From NCBI RefSeq assembly GCF_902506165.1, contig NZ_LR733817.1:4185026-4249025 (forward strand): a stretch of DNA of 64,000 bases, in the 5' to 3' direction. The stretch is from Bosea sp. 29B (lineage in GTDB: Bacteria; Pseudomonadota; Alphaproteobacteria; Rhizobiales; Beijerinckiaceae). Shown here piece by piece: positions 26,400 to 35,433 of this stretch. Below the pieces are notes generated by a model. That model made no database searches. It was not told the DNA's origin and saw only the letters and a program-made list of their open reading frames with translations. The position numbers were made by a program, and so were the translations under genes. Each line of letters starts with the position of its first letter. Position 1 is the stretch's first letter.

Positions 26400-27765
26400 G
26401 TTCGACGTCGATCTCTTCGTCATCGGAGCGGGGTCGGGTGGCACGCGCGCCGCCCGCATCGCCGCAGGCCATGGCGCCCGCGTGATGATCGCCGAGGAGG
26501 ACCGCATCGGCGGCACTTGCGTCATCCGCGGCTGCGTGCCCAAGAAGCTGTTCGTCTACGCCAGCCGCTTCGCCGACGAATTCGAGGATGCCGCCGGCTT
26601 CGGCTGGAGCGTCGGCAAGCCGGAATTCGATTGGCCGACCCTGCGCGATGCCGTCGCCAGGGAGGTGACGCGGCTCTCCGGCCTCTATCGAAAGGGCCTG
26701 GACGGTGCCGGCGTCGAAATCCGCGAGGAGCGTGCCGTCGTCACCGGGCCGCATGAGGTCAAGCTGCTAAAGAGCGGGCAGACGATCCGGGCCCGCCATA
26801 TCCTGGTCGCAACCGGCGGCCATCCGGCCTTCGATCCGCCGATCCCCGGCGGCGAACTCGGCATCTCCTCGAACGAGGTCTTCCATCTGCCGAGCCTGCC
26901 CAGGCGCATGCTCGTCATCGGCGGCGGCTATATCGCGCTCGAATTCGCCAGCGTCTTCGCTCGGCTCGGCGTTGCCGTCACGCTGCTGCATCGCGGCGAC
27001 AATGTCCTGCGCGGCTTCGACGAGGATCTGCGCACCCGTCTGCGCGATGCGCTCGGCCATGCCGGGATCAGCTTGCGCCTCGGCTGTACGGTCAATCGCA
27101 TCGAACTGCTGCCTGACGGCACGCGCCGGGCCCATTGTGCCCATGGTACGCCGATCGACGCCGATGTCGTGCTGGTCGCGACCGGCCGCCGCCCGAACAC
27201 GGCTGGGCTCGGCCTCGAAGCCGCCGGCGTCAAGCTCGGCCCGGCCGGCCAAGTCCTGGTCGACGCCGCCTCGCTCTCCAACGTCCCGTCGATCGCCGCG
27301 GTCGGCGACGTCACCGATCGCGTCAACCTGACCCCGGTCGCGATCCGCGAGGGCCACGCCTTCGCCGACTCGACCTTCGGCGGCAAGCCGTGGACGGTCG
27401 ATCACGCGCTCGTCGCCTCCGCGGTGTTCACCACGCCGGAGCTCGGCAGCGTCGGCCTCACCGAGCAGCAGGCGCTGGCGACGGGGCGTGAGCTGCGCAT
27501 CTTCGAGGCCGGCTTCCGGCCGATGAAGGCGACGATCTCCGGCCGCGACGAGCGCATCTACATGAAGCTCGTGGTCGACGCGCAGACCGACAAGGTGATC
27601 GGCGTCCACGTTCTCGGCCACGATGCCGGCGAGATCGTCCAGTCGGTCGCCATCGCCGTCACCATGGGCGCGACCAAGGCCGATTTCGACCGCACCGTCG
27701 CCTTGCACCCGAGCGCGGCCGAAGAGCTCGTCACCATGCGCACACCGCGCAAGAGCGCGCTCTAA
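26392..27765 (+). CDS. gor: Glutathione-disulfide reductase
   Basis: A 457-residue FAD flavoenzyme that reduces glutathione disulfide with NADPH. The redox pair is Cys43/Cys48 in GGTCVIRGCVPKK, the FAD GxGxxG motif is IGAGSGGTRA, the NADPH-binding motif is VIGGGYIALEFASVFARLG, and the C-terminal catalytic HPSAAEE supplies His and Glu to the partner subunit. The start at 26392, with GGGAGA upstream, lies inside the end of the O-antigen ligase-like gene. Confidence 0.95.
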   Translation: MAEFDVDLFVIGAGSGGTRAARIAAGHGARVMIAEEDRIGGTCVIRGCVPKKLFVYASRFADEFEDAAGFGWSVGKPEFDWPTLRDAVAREVTRLSGLYRKGLDGAGVEIREERAVVTGPHEVKLLKSGQTIRARHILVATGGHPAFDPPIPGGELGISSNEVFHLPSLPRRMLVIGGGYIALEFASVFARLGVAVTLLHRGDNVLRGFDEDLRTRLRDALGHAGISLRLGCTVNRIELLPDGTRRAHCAHGTPIDADVVLVATGRRPNTAGLGLEAAGVKLGPAGQVLVDAASLSNVPSIAAVGDVTDRVNLTPVAIREGHAFADSTFGGKPWTVDHALVASAVFTTPELGSVGLTEQQALATGRELRIFEAGFRPMKATISGRDERIYMKLVVDAQTDKVIGVHVLGHDAGEIVQSVAIAVTMGATKADFDRTVALHPSAAEELVTMRTPRKSAL

Positions 27766-27771
27766 CGGACA

Positions 27772-27987
27772 TCAGCTGCCGCGGTCGGCGCGGCGGCTGT
27801 CATAAATCAGGCTTGCGTCACTGAGCCCGACGTCGCGCGCCATATGGGGGCTCAGGCCCTCCTGGTCTAGATGGCTGTCGAGTGCGACCAGCCGGTTGCG
27901 CTGGAACTGACGAATGCGAGCCAGAACCGCGCGCAGTGCCGGCATAAGGCTGACATATCCATTATTTCTGCTAACTTCGGCCGACAT
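27772..27987 (-). CDS. DUF1127-like small protein
   Basis: A 71-residue protein with a basic amphipathic helix (LRAVLARIRQFQRNRLVALDS) and the C-terminal HMARDVGLSDA segment that marks the DUF1127 (YjiS-like) family. In alphaproteobacteria some members bind RNA or affect phosphate and carbon metabolism; the role here is unknown. It converges on gor, six bases away. Confidence 0.7.
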   Translation of the reverse strand: MSAEVSRNNGYVSLMPALRAVLARIRQFQRNRLVALDSHLDQEGLSPHMARDVGLSDASLIYDSRRADRGS

Positions 27988-28085
27988 GATGCGGCTCCCG
28001 GGGTAGATGTCGATTGCGCCCAGGGATGCTCTCGATCGGCTTCGCGGACAAACTGGATTTGGCGCCACACACATAAGGTCAGCTG

Positions 28086-29057
28086 ATGAATGATCTGGTG
28101 ACAGGCCTGCCGCCTCTCAGCGCGATCAGGGCCTTCGAGGCGGCGGCGCGCCATGGCAGCTTCACCCGCGCAGCGGCCGAGCTCGGTATGACGCAGGCTG
28201 CGGTGAGCTATCAGATCAAGCTGCTGGAGGAGCGGCTCGGCCTGCCACTGTTCCAGCGTCAGGCGCGACGCGTCGTCCTGACCGAGGCGGGCGAGCGCCT
28301 GGCGTCGTCGGTGATGGATTCCTTTGACGGCCTGCGCGCGGCCTTCGCCGCCGTAACCGAGACGGCGGAAGGCGTGCTCTCGATCCAGGCGCTGCCGACC
28401 ATCGCCTCGAACTGGCTGGTGCCGCGCCTCGGCCTGTTCCAATGCGCCAATCCGGGGCTGGCGGTGCGAATGGTCACGCAGGTCGGTCCGCACGATCCGC
28501 AGCGCGACGATTGCGATGTCGCCATCCACCGAGGTGGCGGCCAGTGGCCGGGGCTCGAGGCGCATTGGCTGATGAAGAGCGAGTTCACTCCGCTTTGCGG
28601 GCCGAACCTGTTCCGCGATCTTGGCCGGCCGCCGCAACCCTCGGACCTCCTGCACGTGAAGCGCATCGGCAAGACCGAGGCCTGGGATCGCTGGTTCGCC
28701 GCCGCGGGGGTCAATTCCGAGGCGACGCCGGTGGAGGCAGGCTTCGATCTGGCCGTGCAGCAGCTCGAAGTCACGGCCGCGCTCGCCAGCAACGGCGCAG
28801 CCATGTGCTCGCCGATCTTCTTCCTGCGCGAACTCTGCGAAGGGCTGTTGGTCCAGCCCTTCGACTTGATGCTTCCCGGCGGCAACGACTACTGGCTGAC
28901 CTACCCGGCAAGGCGCCGGACCGCGCGCAAGATCAGCCTGTTTCGCGACTGGCTGCTGGAGCAGGCGCGCGAGCCCGAGCCTATTTCGTCAACCCCTTCT
29001 TCGCCAGCCAGTCTTGGATCAGCTGAGCGACAGCCAGATTATTCTTGTCCATCATGA
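28086..29057 (+). CDS. LysR-family transcriptional regulator (GcvA-like)
   Basis: A 323-residue LysR-type regulator. The N-terminal winged helix (SAIRAFEAAARHGSFTRAAAELGMTQAAVSYQIKLLEERLG) is GcvA-like, followed by a type 2 periplasmic-binding-like effector domain with RDDCDVAIHRG and the closing FRDWLLEQ helix. AGGT lies eight bases before the ATG. Its last 25 codons overlap the antisense end of the esterase gene by 77 bases; the conserved domain is complete before the overlap, so the tail is probably an extension. It is divergent from the DUF1127 gene. Confidence 0.9.
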   Translation: MNDLVTGLPPLSAIRAFEAAARHGSFTRAAAELGMTQAAVSYQIKLLEERLGLPLFQRQARRVVLTEAGERLASSVMDSFDGLRAAFAAVTETAEGVLSIQALPTIASNWLVPRLGLFQCANPGLAVRMVTQVGPHDPQRDDCDVAIHRGGGQWPGLEAHWLMKSEFTPLCGPNLFRDLGRPPQPSDLLHVKRIGKTEAWDRWFAAAGVNSEATPVEAGFDLAVQQLEVTAALASNGAAMCSPIFFLRELCEGLLVQPFDLMLPGGNDYWLTYPARRRTARKISLFRDWLLEQAREPEPISSTPSSPASLGSAERQPDYSCPS

Positions 29058-30018
29058 GCATGTGCGAGTTGCCGGTGATGCCGACGGCCGGCAGGTTGAT
29101 CACATCGACCGAGCCGCCGGCTGCGGTGATCTTGTCGCCGAAATCGGTCGCGGTCTTGCGGATGGTCGGCCAGCGCGCGTCCTGCTCGATATAGTCGCCG
29201 AACACCATCAGCACGGGCACATCCTTCAGCGCCGCCGCCTTGGCCGGATCGCCGATGCCGGCCGGCTCGACCGCGATCAGTGCCTTGACCTTGTCCGGGC
29301 GCGCCTGCGCCACCTTGAAACCGAACTGGCCGGACTGGCTGTGGAACGAGATCACGCAGGGGCAGACCTTGTCGACCTCGGCGATATAGGCGTCGATGAT
29401 CATCTGGTCGGTCGAGGTCCAGCGCGGCACGATCTGCTTGACGAAATTGTCGTAGCCCTCGGCCGGGAACTGGCTGCCCGGCAGGTATTTGCGCTTGGCC
29501 GGGTCGGCGTCGTAGCCGCCGCCGGCGCCGATGCGGAAGCGCTCGAACGGGTTCGCCGTGGTCAGGAACAGCGGCTCGCCGGGGATGACCTCGGGATACA
29601 TCGCCCAGCTCGAGCGTCCGCGCTCGACCGCGTCGGAATTGTAGACCGACCAGCCCTTGCGCAGGAAGAATTCGAGCCAGCCCTGGCGGCCGTCCGGTGT
29701 CGACTCGTAATTGACGCCGGTCATGCCGCCGCCATGCCAGAGCAGCAGCGGCACCGAGCCCTTCTCGTTCTGCGGCAGGAAATATTGCACATACATCTGC
29801 CCGGTCTGGTAGGTGCCGTTGGGGTCGACGCGGGCGGGCGTGCCGCCCGGCGTGAACACCACATCCTTCACCGGCCGGCCCGAGATCTCGACCAGCTTGC
29901 CGCCGACATGGAAGGAGCCCATGCCGCGCAGCGAGATCGGCTCCTGCGTCTGCTGGGCCTGCGCCGTACCGAGGCCGCAGGCCAGGCCGAAAGCGGCCGC
30001 CAGAACGTGACGTCTCAT
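28981..30018 (-). CDS. Secreted alpha/beta hydrolase (esterase-like)
   Basis: A 345-residue exported hydrolase. The signal peptide (HVLAAAFGLACGLGTAQAQ) is followed by an alpha/beta hydrolase core: VPLLLWHGGGMTG with the HGGG oxyanion motif, SFHSQSGQFG as the nucleophile elbow with an unusual S-x-S-x-G, and GNSHMLMMD with the probable catalytic His. GGGAGG precedes the ATG at 30018. It could be regulated by the convergent LysR. Substrate unknown. Confidence 0.85.
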   Translation of the reverse strand: MRRHVLAAAFGLACGLGTAQAQQTQEPISLRGMGSFHVGGKLVEISGRPVKDVVFTPGGTPARVDPNGTYQTGQMYVQYFLPQNEKGSVPLLLWHGGGMTGVNYESTPDGRQGWLEFFLRKGWSVYNSDAVERGRSSWAMYPEVIPGEPLFLTTANPFERFRIGAGGGYDADPAKRKYLPGSQFPAEGYDNFVKQIVPRWTSTDQMIIDAYIAEVDKVCPCVISFHSQSGQFGFKVAQARPDKVKALIAVEPAGIGDPAKAAALKDVPVLMVFGDYIEQDARWPTIRKTATDFGDKITAAGGSVDVINLPAVGITGNSHMLMMDKNNLAVAQLIQDWLAKKGLTK

Positions 30019-30166
30019 GGTTCCTCCCGTCGCCGCGACCGGCGTTGTTGGTTGCGTGGCTATCTTCGGCCGCGCCGCGCGAGGGAGACAATGGCCTTTG
30101 CAGGCGGGTGTGAAATGCAAATGCTGGGGAGGTTGATGCGAACAGCGCATCAAAGCCTGCTCTGCT

Positions 30167-30556
30167 TCAGCCCTCCTTGCCGAGATAGGCGGTCGCGTCG
30201 ATCTCGACGAGGCAATCGGGCGAGCCCAGCCCGTTGACGATGCAGGAGACCCGGTGCGGCGGTTCTTCCGCGAAATTGGCGAAGTAGACCTCGTTCATCG
30301 GCTGCCAATAGGCGCGGTCGGTGACGTAGGCCGTGCACTTCACCACGTCCTTCAGGCTCGCCCCGGCCTCTTCGAGCAGGGCCTTGATGTTGTCGATGCA
30401 TTGCTGGGTCTGCCGCCTGGCATCGCCGGTCGCGTATTTGCCCTGCAGGTCCGCGCCGACGCAGCAGACGAACATGAAATCGCCGGCGATCGTCGCCTGG
30501 GCGAAGGGCAGCCGGCTCTTGTAGACGCGGTTCGAGGAAACGATGCGCTTAGGCAT
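30167..30556 (-). CDS. RidA family protein (reactive intermediate deaminase-like)
   Basis: A 129-residue YjgF/YER057c/UK114 protein. The RVSCIVNGL segment keeps the Arg that holds the carboxylate, and LVEIDATAYL has the conserved Glu near the C-terminus, so deaminase activity on 2-aminoacrylate or related imines is plausible. CVGADLQGKYATGDARRQTQQC is the family's middle block. The ribosome site is AGGA. The gene stands just upstream of the esterase on the same strand with a 148-base gap. Confidence 0.88.
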   Translation of the reverse strand: MPKRIVSSNRVYKSRLPFAQATIAGDFMFVCCVGADLQGKYATGDARRQTQQCIDNIKALLEEAGASLKDVVKCTAYVTDRAYWQPMNEVYFANFAEEPPHRVSCIVNGLGSPDCLVEIDATAYLGKEG

Positions 30557-30812
30557 GGGGCGTCCTGTTCTGCCGGATCTGGTTGAATCAGGATCCGAAC
30601 CTGTTGAATCGGCCTCTCAGGGGCTTGAATCGAGACGGCAGGGCGACACGCCAACTGCCTGATTTGATTCATGCTTTCACGCCGCGGCGGGAGGCGCGGC
30701 ATGCCGCCCTTGCCGTAACGGTGGCCAGCGGCCATCTGCGGGTGTATAGGCCCCCCTTCGCGCCAAGATGAGGTTAACGCAGGCGCGATGCGTGAAATCA
30801 GGAGCAAGACCC

Positions 30813-32198
30813 ATGTCCGAGCGGTGGACGCCCGAGAGCTGGAGGGCAAAGCCCGTCCAGCAGATGCCGGAATATCCGGATCAGGCAGCCTTGAAGGCGG
30901 TTGAGCAGCAGCTCGCCGGCTTTCCGCCGCTGGTTTTTGCAGGCGAGGCGCGCAAGCTCAAACGGGCGTTGAGCAAGGTCGCGGCCGGCGAGGCCTTCCT
31001 GCTTCAGGGCGGCGATTGCGCCGAGAGCTTCGCCGAGCACTCGGCCGACAACATCCGCGATTTCTTCCGGCTGTTCCTGCAGATGGCGGTGGTGCTGACC
31101 TTCGCCGGCGGCTCGCCCGTGGTGAAGGTCGGCCGTATCGCCGGCCAGTTCGCCAAGCCGCGCTCGGCGCCGAACGAGAAGATCGGCGATGTCGAGCTGC
31201 CGAGCTACAAGGGCGACATCATCAACGATAACGAGTTCACGGCGGAGTCGCGGATTCCCGACCCGCGCCGGCAGCTCGAGGCTTACCGGCAGTCGGCGGC
31301 GACGCTGAACCTGATCCGCGCCTTCGCCACCGGCGGCTATGCCAATCTCGACAACGCGCATCGCTGGATGCTCGGCTTCGTCAAGGATAGCCCGCAGTCG
31401 CATCGCTACCAGGAGCTGGGCGACCGCATCACCGAGTCGCTCGACTTCATGCGCGCCATCGGCGTCGATCCCGAGACGCATCCCGAGATGCGTACGACGG
31501 ATTTCTACACCAGCCACGAGGCGCTGCTGCTCGGCTACGAGCAGGCAATGACGCGCACCGACTCGACGACCGGCGACTGGTACGCCACCTCCGGCCACAT
31601 GGTCTGGATCGGTGACCGCACCCGTCAGCTCGACCACGCCCATGTCGAGTACTTCCGCGGCATCAAGAACCCGATCGGCCTGAAATGCGGCCCGTCCCTC
31701 AAGCCGGACGAGCTGCTCAAGCTGATCGATGCGCTCGATCCGCAGAACCAGGCTGGTCGCCTCGTCCTGATCGGCCGCTTCGGCGCCGACAAGGTCTTCG
31801 ACCACCTGCCGGCTCTGGTGCGCGCCACCAAGCGGGAAGGGCGCAACGTCGTCTGGTCCTGCGATCCGATGCACGGCAACACGGTCAAGGCGGCGAGCGG
31901 CTACAAGACCCGGCCGTTCGACCTGATCCTGACCGAGGTGAAGAACTTCTTCGCCGTCCATCAGGCTGAAGGCACGCATGCCGGCGGCCTGCATCTCGAG
32001 ATGACCGGCAAGAACGTCACCGAGTGCACCGGCGGTGCCCGCGGCATGACCGACGCCGATCTCAACGACCGCTACCATACGGTCTGCGATCCGCGCCTCA
32101 ATGCCGAGCAGGCGCTGGAGCTGGCCTTCCTCGTCGCCGAGCTGGTCAAGCGCGAGCGCTCCGGCCGCACCCGGCCTGAGGTCGAAGCGGCCGAGTGA
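30813..32198 (+). CDS. aroG: Class II 3-deoxy-7-phosphoheptulonate synthase
   Basis: A 461-residue class II (plant/AroH-type) DAHP synthase that joins phosphoenolpyruvate and erythrose 4-phosphate, the first step of the shikimate pathway. Conserved blocks include [11 protein letters not shown] (metal Cys), [33 protein letters not shown] with the metal His, and the closing ECTGGA. The ATG at 30813 begins [11 protein letters not shown], the usual N-terminus in alphaproteobacteria; an upstream start would extend into the leader. A hairpin follows the stop. Confidence 0.95.
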   Translation: MSERWTPESWRAKPVQQMPEYPDQAALKAVEQQLAGFPPLVFAGEARKLKRALSKVAAGEAFLLQGGDCAESFAEHSADNIRDFFRLFLQMAVVLTFAGGSPVVKVGRIAGQFAKPRSAPNEKIGDVELPSYKGDIINDNEFTAESRIPDPRRQLEAYRQSAATLNLIRAFATGGYANLDNAHRWMLGFVKDSPQSHRYQELGDRITESLDFMRAIGVDPETHPEMRTTDFYTSHEALLLGYEQAMTRTDSTTGDWYATSGHMVWIGDRTRQLDHAHVEYFRGIKNPIGLKCGPSLKPDELLKLIDALDPQNQAGRLVLIGRFGADKVFDHLPALVRATKREGRNVVWSCDPMHGNTVKAASGYKTRPFDLILTEVKNFFAVHQAEGTHAGGLHLEMTGKNVTECTGGARGMTDADLNDRYHTVCDPRLNAEQALELAFLVAELVKRERSGRTRPEVEAAE

Positions 32199-32222
32199 TA
32201 CCGGCAGTACCGCCAACGAAAC

Positions 32223-32247
32223 AGGGCCGCAGCAGTGCTGCGGCCCT
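32223..32247 (+). terminator. Hairpin after the DAHP synthase gene
   Basis: AGGGCCGCAG (32223-32232) pairs perfectly with CTGCGGCCCT (32238-32247) around a five-base loop, 24 bases after the stop. The T-run is weak (TTGTCGTTT). It may also serve the convergent outer-membrane gene. Confidence 0.7.
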
Positions 32248-32270
32248 TGTCGTTTGGAGGATTGTGTTCG

Positions 32271-33143
32271 TCAGAACTTCAGCGCGGCGGCGATGCGGCC
32301 GGTGTTGACCGTCGTCGTCGTGCCTTCGATCTCGGCGAAGCGGACGATCTGGTACTCCGCTCGCAGGAACAAATTGTCGGTCAAGGCCCAGTCGACGCCG
32401 ACGCCGCCGGCAAGGCCGAAGGCATAGGTGTTGTTCTTGATGTTGCCGACACGCAGCGGGTAGCCCGCGCCACGCGTGCGGGTTTCACTGGCCTGGCCGG
32501 CATTGTTGACGATCGCGATGTCCGCATCGATCGTCGAGGTCGTGTTGAAGCGGCCGAGCGCCGCGCCGATCGTGGCGAAAGGCATGATCCGGCCATAGGC
32601 CCAGCCCATGCGCAGGCGCAGCGTGGCATAGTCGTTGAGCTTGGCCGCCTGGTCGGTCGCCATCGACCAGTCGTAGACACGGCCGCTCGACATGGTGCTG
32701 CGCCGCGAGATGAAGTCGGTCACCCGGTATTCATGTCCCGAGCGGGTGTAGTCCGCCTCGATGCCGAGGACGACATCGTCGAAGAGATAATTGTAGCCGG
32801 CGATGCCGAAGAACTGCGTGCCGCTGTCGCGCTTGTCGGGCAGGTCGTTGATGAACGAGCCCATGTCGCGTTCGGCGACGAGATCGGTGTTGCGGAAGGC
32901 GGAGTTGGCGAGAGCACGCAGGCCTTCGCCCGGCTTGAACTTGGTCTCGCTCAGGCCCGCGCCGCCGCCGAAATAGAAGCCGGACCAGTCGAAGCGGCCT
33001 CCGCCGAACATCGGCGCCGCCTCCACCGGCTGCTCGATCTGCGAGCCCCTGAGATAGTCGGCGCCCTGCGCCGCCTGCGGCAGCGCCAGCGTGCAGGCCA
33101 TCGCGACGACGGGGGCGAGGGCGGCGATTGATGCAGCACGCAT
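32271..33143 (-). CDS. Outer-membrane beta-barrel protein, porin-like
   Basis: A 290-residue Omp25/Omp31-type protein. A signal peptide ends in AAQGAD; the first barrel strand is FDWSGFYFGGGAG, and the final strand ends with aromatic Phe (RIAAALKF). Alternating strands and long polar loops fit an eight-stranded or larger barrel. GGAGAG lies about eight bases before the ATG at 33143. It is a second, longer relative of the barrel protein at 10.3 kb. Confidence 0.88.
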   Translation of the reverse strand: MRAASIAALAPVVAMACTLALPQAAQGADYLRGSQIEQPVEAAPMFGGGRFDWSGFYFGGGAGLSETKFKPGEGLRALANSAFRNTDLVAERDMGSFINDLPDKRDSGTQFFGIAGYNYLFDDVVLGIEADYTRSGHEYRVTDFISRRSTMSSGRVYDWSMATDQAAKLNDYATLRLRMGWAYGRIMPFATIGAALGRFNTTSTIDADIAIVNNAGQASETRTRGAGYPLRVGNIKNNTYAFGLAGGVGVDWALTDNLFLRAEYQIVRFAEIEGTTTTVNTGRIAAALKF

Positions 33144-33313
33144 CGCGTGTCTCTCCGAGCAGCGGCCGAAGCAGCGGTTGCAACGGCCCGGAGACGATTC
33201 ATGCGCGGTTAACCCTAATGTCGGGTTAATGCGGTTGCTGATCTCGTAGGGCTCTGAAAAGAGATCGTCCGCATTGAGAGGTGAGCCCGGTTGGGCTGGC
33301 CGGAGGAGGGCGG

Positions 33314-33607
33314 ATGATCCGGCATATCGTGTTCTTCACGGTCAAGCGGGCTGAGGATCTCGAAACGGTCCAGCGCCTGCTGGGCCGGCTGGGTGAAATC
33401 CCGCACGCACTCGCCTTCGAGGTTGCGGCCAATGCCAGGATCGATCCGATCGGCGATGCCGCCGATATCGTCGTCTACGGCGAGTTTGCCGACGAGGCCG
33501 GGCTCGCCGCCTGGAAGGCGCATCCGATCTACGACGAGACGACGAAGGCGGTGCGGCCCTTGCGCGAACTGCGCTGGTCAGCCGATTTCCGCTCGACGGT
33601 CCGCTGA
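33314..33607 (+). CDS. Dabb family stress-responsive protein
   Basis: A 97-residue ferredoxin-like alpha/beta barrel of the Dabb (stress-responsive A/B barrel) type: MIRHIVFFTVK at the start, then DIVVYGEFADEAGLAAWKAHPIYDE, the family's characteristic Y-x-HP-x-H-like segment. GGAGG at 33302-33306 and the ATG at 33314 fix the start. Members are small dimeric proteins of mostly unknown substrate. It lies just upstream of nadE with a 78-base gap. Confidence 0.85.
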   Translation: MIRHIVFFTVKRAEDLETVQRLLGRLGEIPHALAFEVAANARIDPIGDAADIVVYGEFADEAGLAAWKAHPIYDETTKAVRPLRELRWSADFRSTVR

Positions 33608-33685
33608 CCTGACCTCGCGAAAACGCAGGGGCGGGCCGGACGCCGGCCTGTTGCTGGCGCGCGGGCCGCAAGCTACATCGAGATC

Positions 33686-35425
33686 ATGACCGCGACCTCT
33701 CTCCGCCTGGCGCTCGCCCAGCTGAACCCGATCGTCGGCGATGTCGCTGGCAATGCGCAGAAGGTGCGCGCCGCCCGCCGCGAGGCGGCTGCCGGCGGCG
33801 CCGAGCTCGTGATGTTCCCGGAGCTCTTCCTCTCGGCCTATCCGCCGGAGGACCTGGTGTTGAAGCCGGCCTTTCAGGATGCCTGCCGCAAGGCCTGCGA
33901 GGACCTTGCCCGCGAGACCGCTGACGGCGGCCCGGCAGTGCTCGTCGGACTGCCCTGGCTTGAGGACGGCAAGCTCTACAACGCCTATGCGCTGCTCGAT
34001 GGCGGCCTGATCCAGTCGGTGCGCTTCAAGGTCGACCTGCCCAATTACGGCGTCTTCGACGAGAAGCGGGTGTTCGAGCCCGGCCCACTGCCCGGCCCGG
34101 TCGTCTTCCGCAACCATGTCCGCCTGGGCATTCCGATCTGCGAGGACATCTGGGGCGAGGAGGTCGTCGAGTGCATCGCCGAGACCGGCGGCGAGATCCT
34201 GCTGGTCCCGAACGGCTCGCCCTTCCGTCGCGGCGTGATCGAGGAGCGCCTCAACGTCGCCGTCGCCCGCGTCGTCGAGAGCGGCTTGCCTCTGGTCTAT
34301 CTCAATCAGCTCGGCGGCCAGGACGAACTCGTCTTCGAGGGGGCCTCGTTCGTCCTCAATGCCGACCGCAGCTTCGCTCATCAATTGCCGGCCTTCCGCG
34401 AGGCGATTGCGATCACGCACTGGGAGCGTGGGCCCGATGGCTGGCGCTGCTTGCCGGGTGAGGTCGCCGCTATCGAGAGCGGCGACGAGGCTGACTATGC
34501 CGCCTGCGTGCTGGGCTTGCGCGACTATGTCGAGAAGAACCGCTTCCCCGGCGTCGTGCTCGGCCTCTCCGGCGGCATCGATTCCGCCATCTGCGCCGCC
34601 ATGGCGGTCGATGCGCTGGGCGCTGAGCGCGTGCGCTGCGTGATGATGCCCTATCGCTTCACCTCGCAGGAGAGCCTCGACGACGCCAAGAAATGCGCCG
34701 ACGCGCTCGGCGTGCGCTACGAGATCGTGCCGATCGCCGAGCCGGTCGAGGGTTTCGAGCACGCTTTGGCCGAGCTCTTCGCCGGCACCAATCGCGGCAT
34801 CACCGAGGAGAATCTGCAGAGCCGCGTGCGCGGCACGCTCTTGATGTCGATCTCCAACAAGTTCGGGCCGATGGTGGTGACGACCGGCAACAAGTCGGAG
34901 ATGTCCTGTGGCTACGCCACGCTCTATGGCGACATGAACGGCGGCTACAACCCGATCAAGGACCTCTACAAGACCGAGGTCTTCCGCTTGTCCGCCCTGC
35001 GCAACCGCTGGAAGCCGGCGGGCAGCCTCGGCCCGGACGGCGAGGTGATCCCCGAGAACATCATCGTCAAGCCGCCCTCGGCCGAGCTGCGCGAGAACCA
35101 GAAGGATCAGGATTCGCTGCCGCCCTATGAGGTGCTCGACGACATTCTCGCCTGCCTGATCGAGCACGAGATGCGCCTGTCCGACATCGTCGCCCGCGGC
35201 CACGATATCGAGACCGTGCAGAAGGTCGAGCGGCTGCTCTATCTCGCCGAGTACAAGCGCCGCCAGGCGGCGCCGGGCGTCAAGGTCACCCGCAAGAACT
35301 TCGGCCGCGACCGGCGCTACCCGATCGTCAACCGCTTCCGAGATCCCGGCGAGCCGGCTCATGAGCCCGACCGGTCACTGGTCAGGGGCGTCGGCAAGGC
35401 CGGCGGCGAGAGCTTCGATTTCTGA
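33686..35425 (+). CDS. nadE: Glutamine-dependent NAD+ synthetase
   Basis: A 579-residue two-domain enzyme for the last step of NAD+ synthesis. The N-terminal nitrilase-type glutaminase domain has its triad: Glu in MFPELFLS, Lys in FKVDLPNYG, and Cys152 in IPICEDIW. The C-terminal ATP-pyrophosphatase domain has LGLSGGIDSA near residue 295, and TGNKSEMSCGY. Length is normal for the glutamine-hydrolysing form. Confidence 0.96.
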   Translation: MTATSLRLALAQLNPIVGDVAGNAQKVRAARREAAAGGAELVMFPELFLSAYPPEDLVLKPAFQDACRKACEDLARETADGGPAVLVGLPWLEDGKLYNAYALLDGGLIQSVRFKVDLPNYGVFDEKRVFEPGPLPGPVVFRNHVRLGIPICEDIWGEEVVECIAETGGEILLVPNGSPFRRGVIEERLNVAVARVVESGLPLVYLNQLGGQDELVFEGASFVLNADRSFAHQLPAFREAIAITHWERGPDGWRCLPGEVAAIESGDEADYAACVLGLRDYVEKNRFPGVVLGLSGGIDSAICAAMAVDALGAERVRCVMMPYRFTSQESLDDAKKCADALGVRYEIVPIAEPVEGFEHALAELFAGTNRGITEENLQSRVRGTLLMSISNKFGPMVVTTGNKSEMSCGYATLYGDMNGGYNPIKDLYKTEVFRLSALRNRWKPAGSLGPDGEVIPENIIVKPPSAELRENQKDQDSLPPYEVLDDILACLIEHEMRLSDIVARGHDIETVQKVERLLYLAEYKRRQAAPGVKVTRKNFGRDRRYPIVNRFRDPGEPAHEPDRSLVRGVGKAGGESFDF

Positions 35426-35433
35426 CGGCTCCG

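Noticed and set aside
30590..30812. Attenuator or leader peptide before the DAHP synthase gene
   Set aside because: No aromatic-codon-rich leader and no convincing pair of competing hairpins; small frames there lack ribosome sites.
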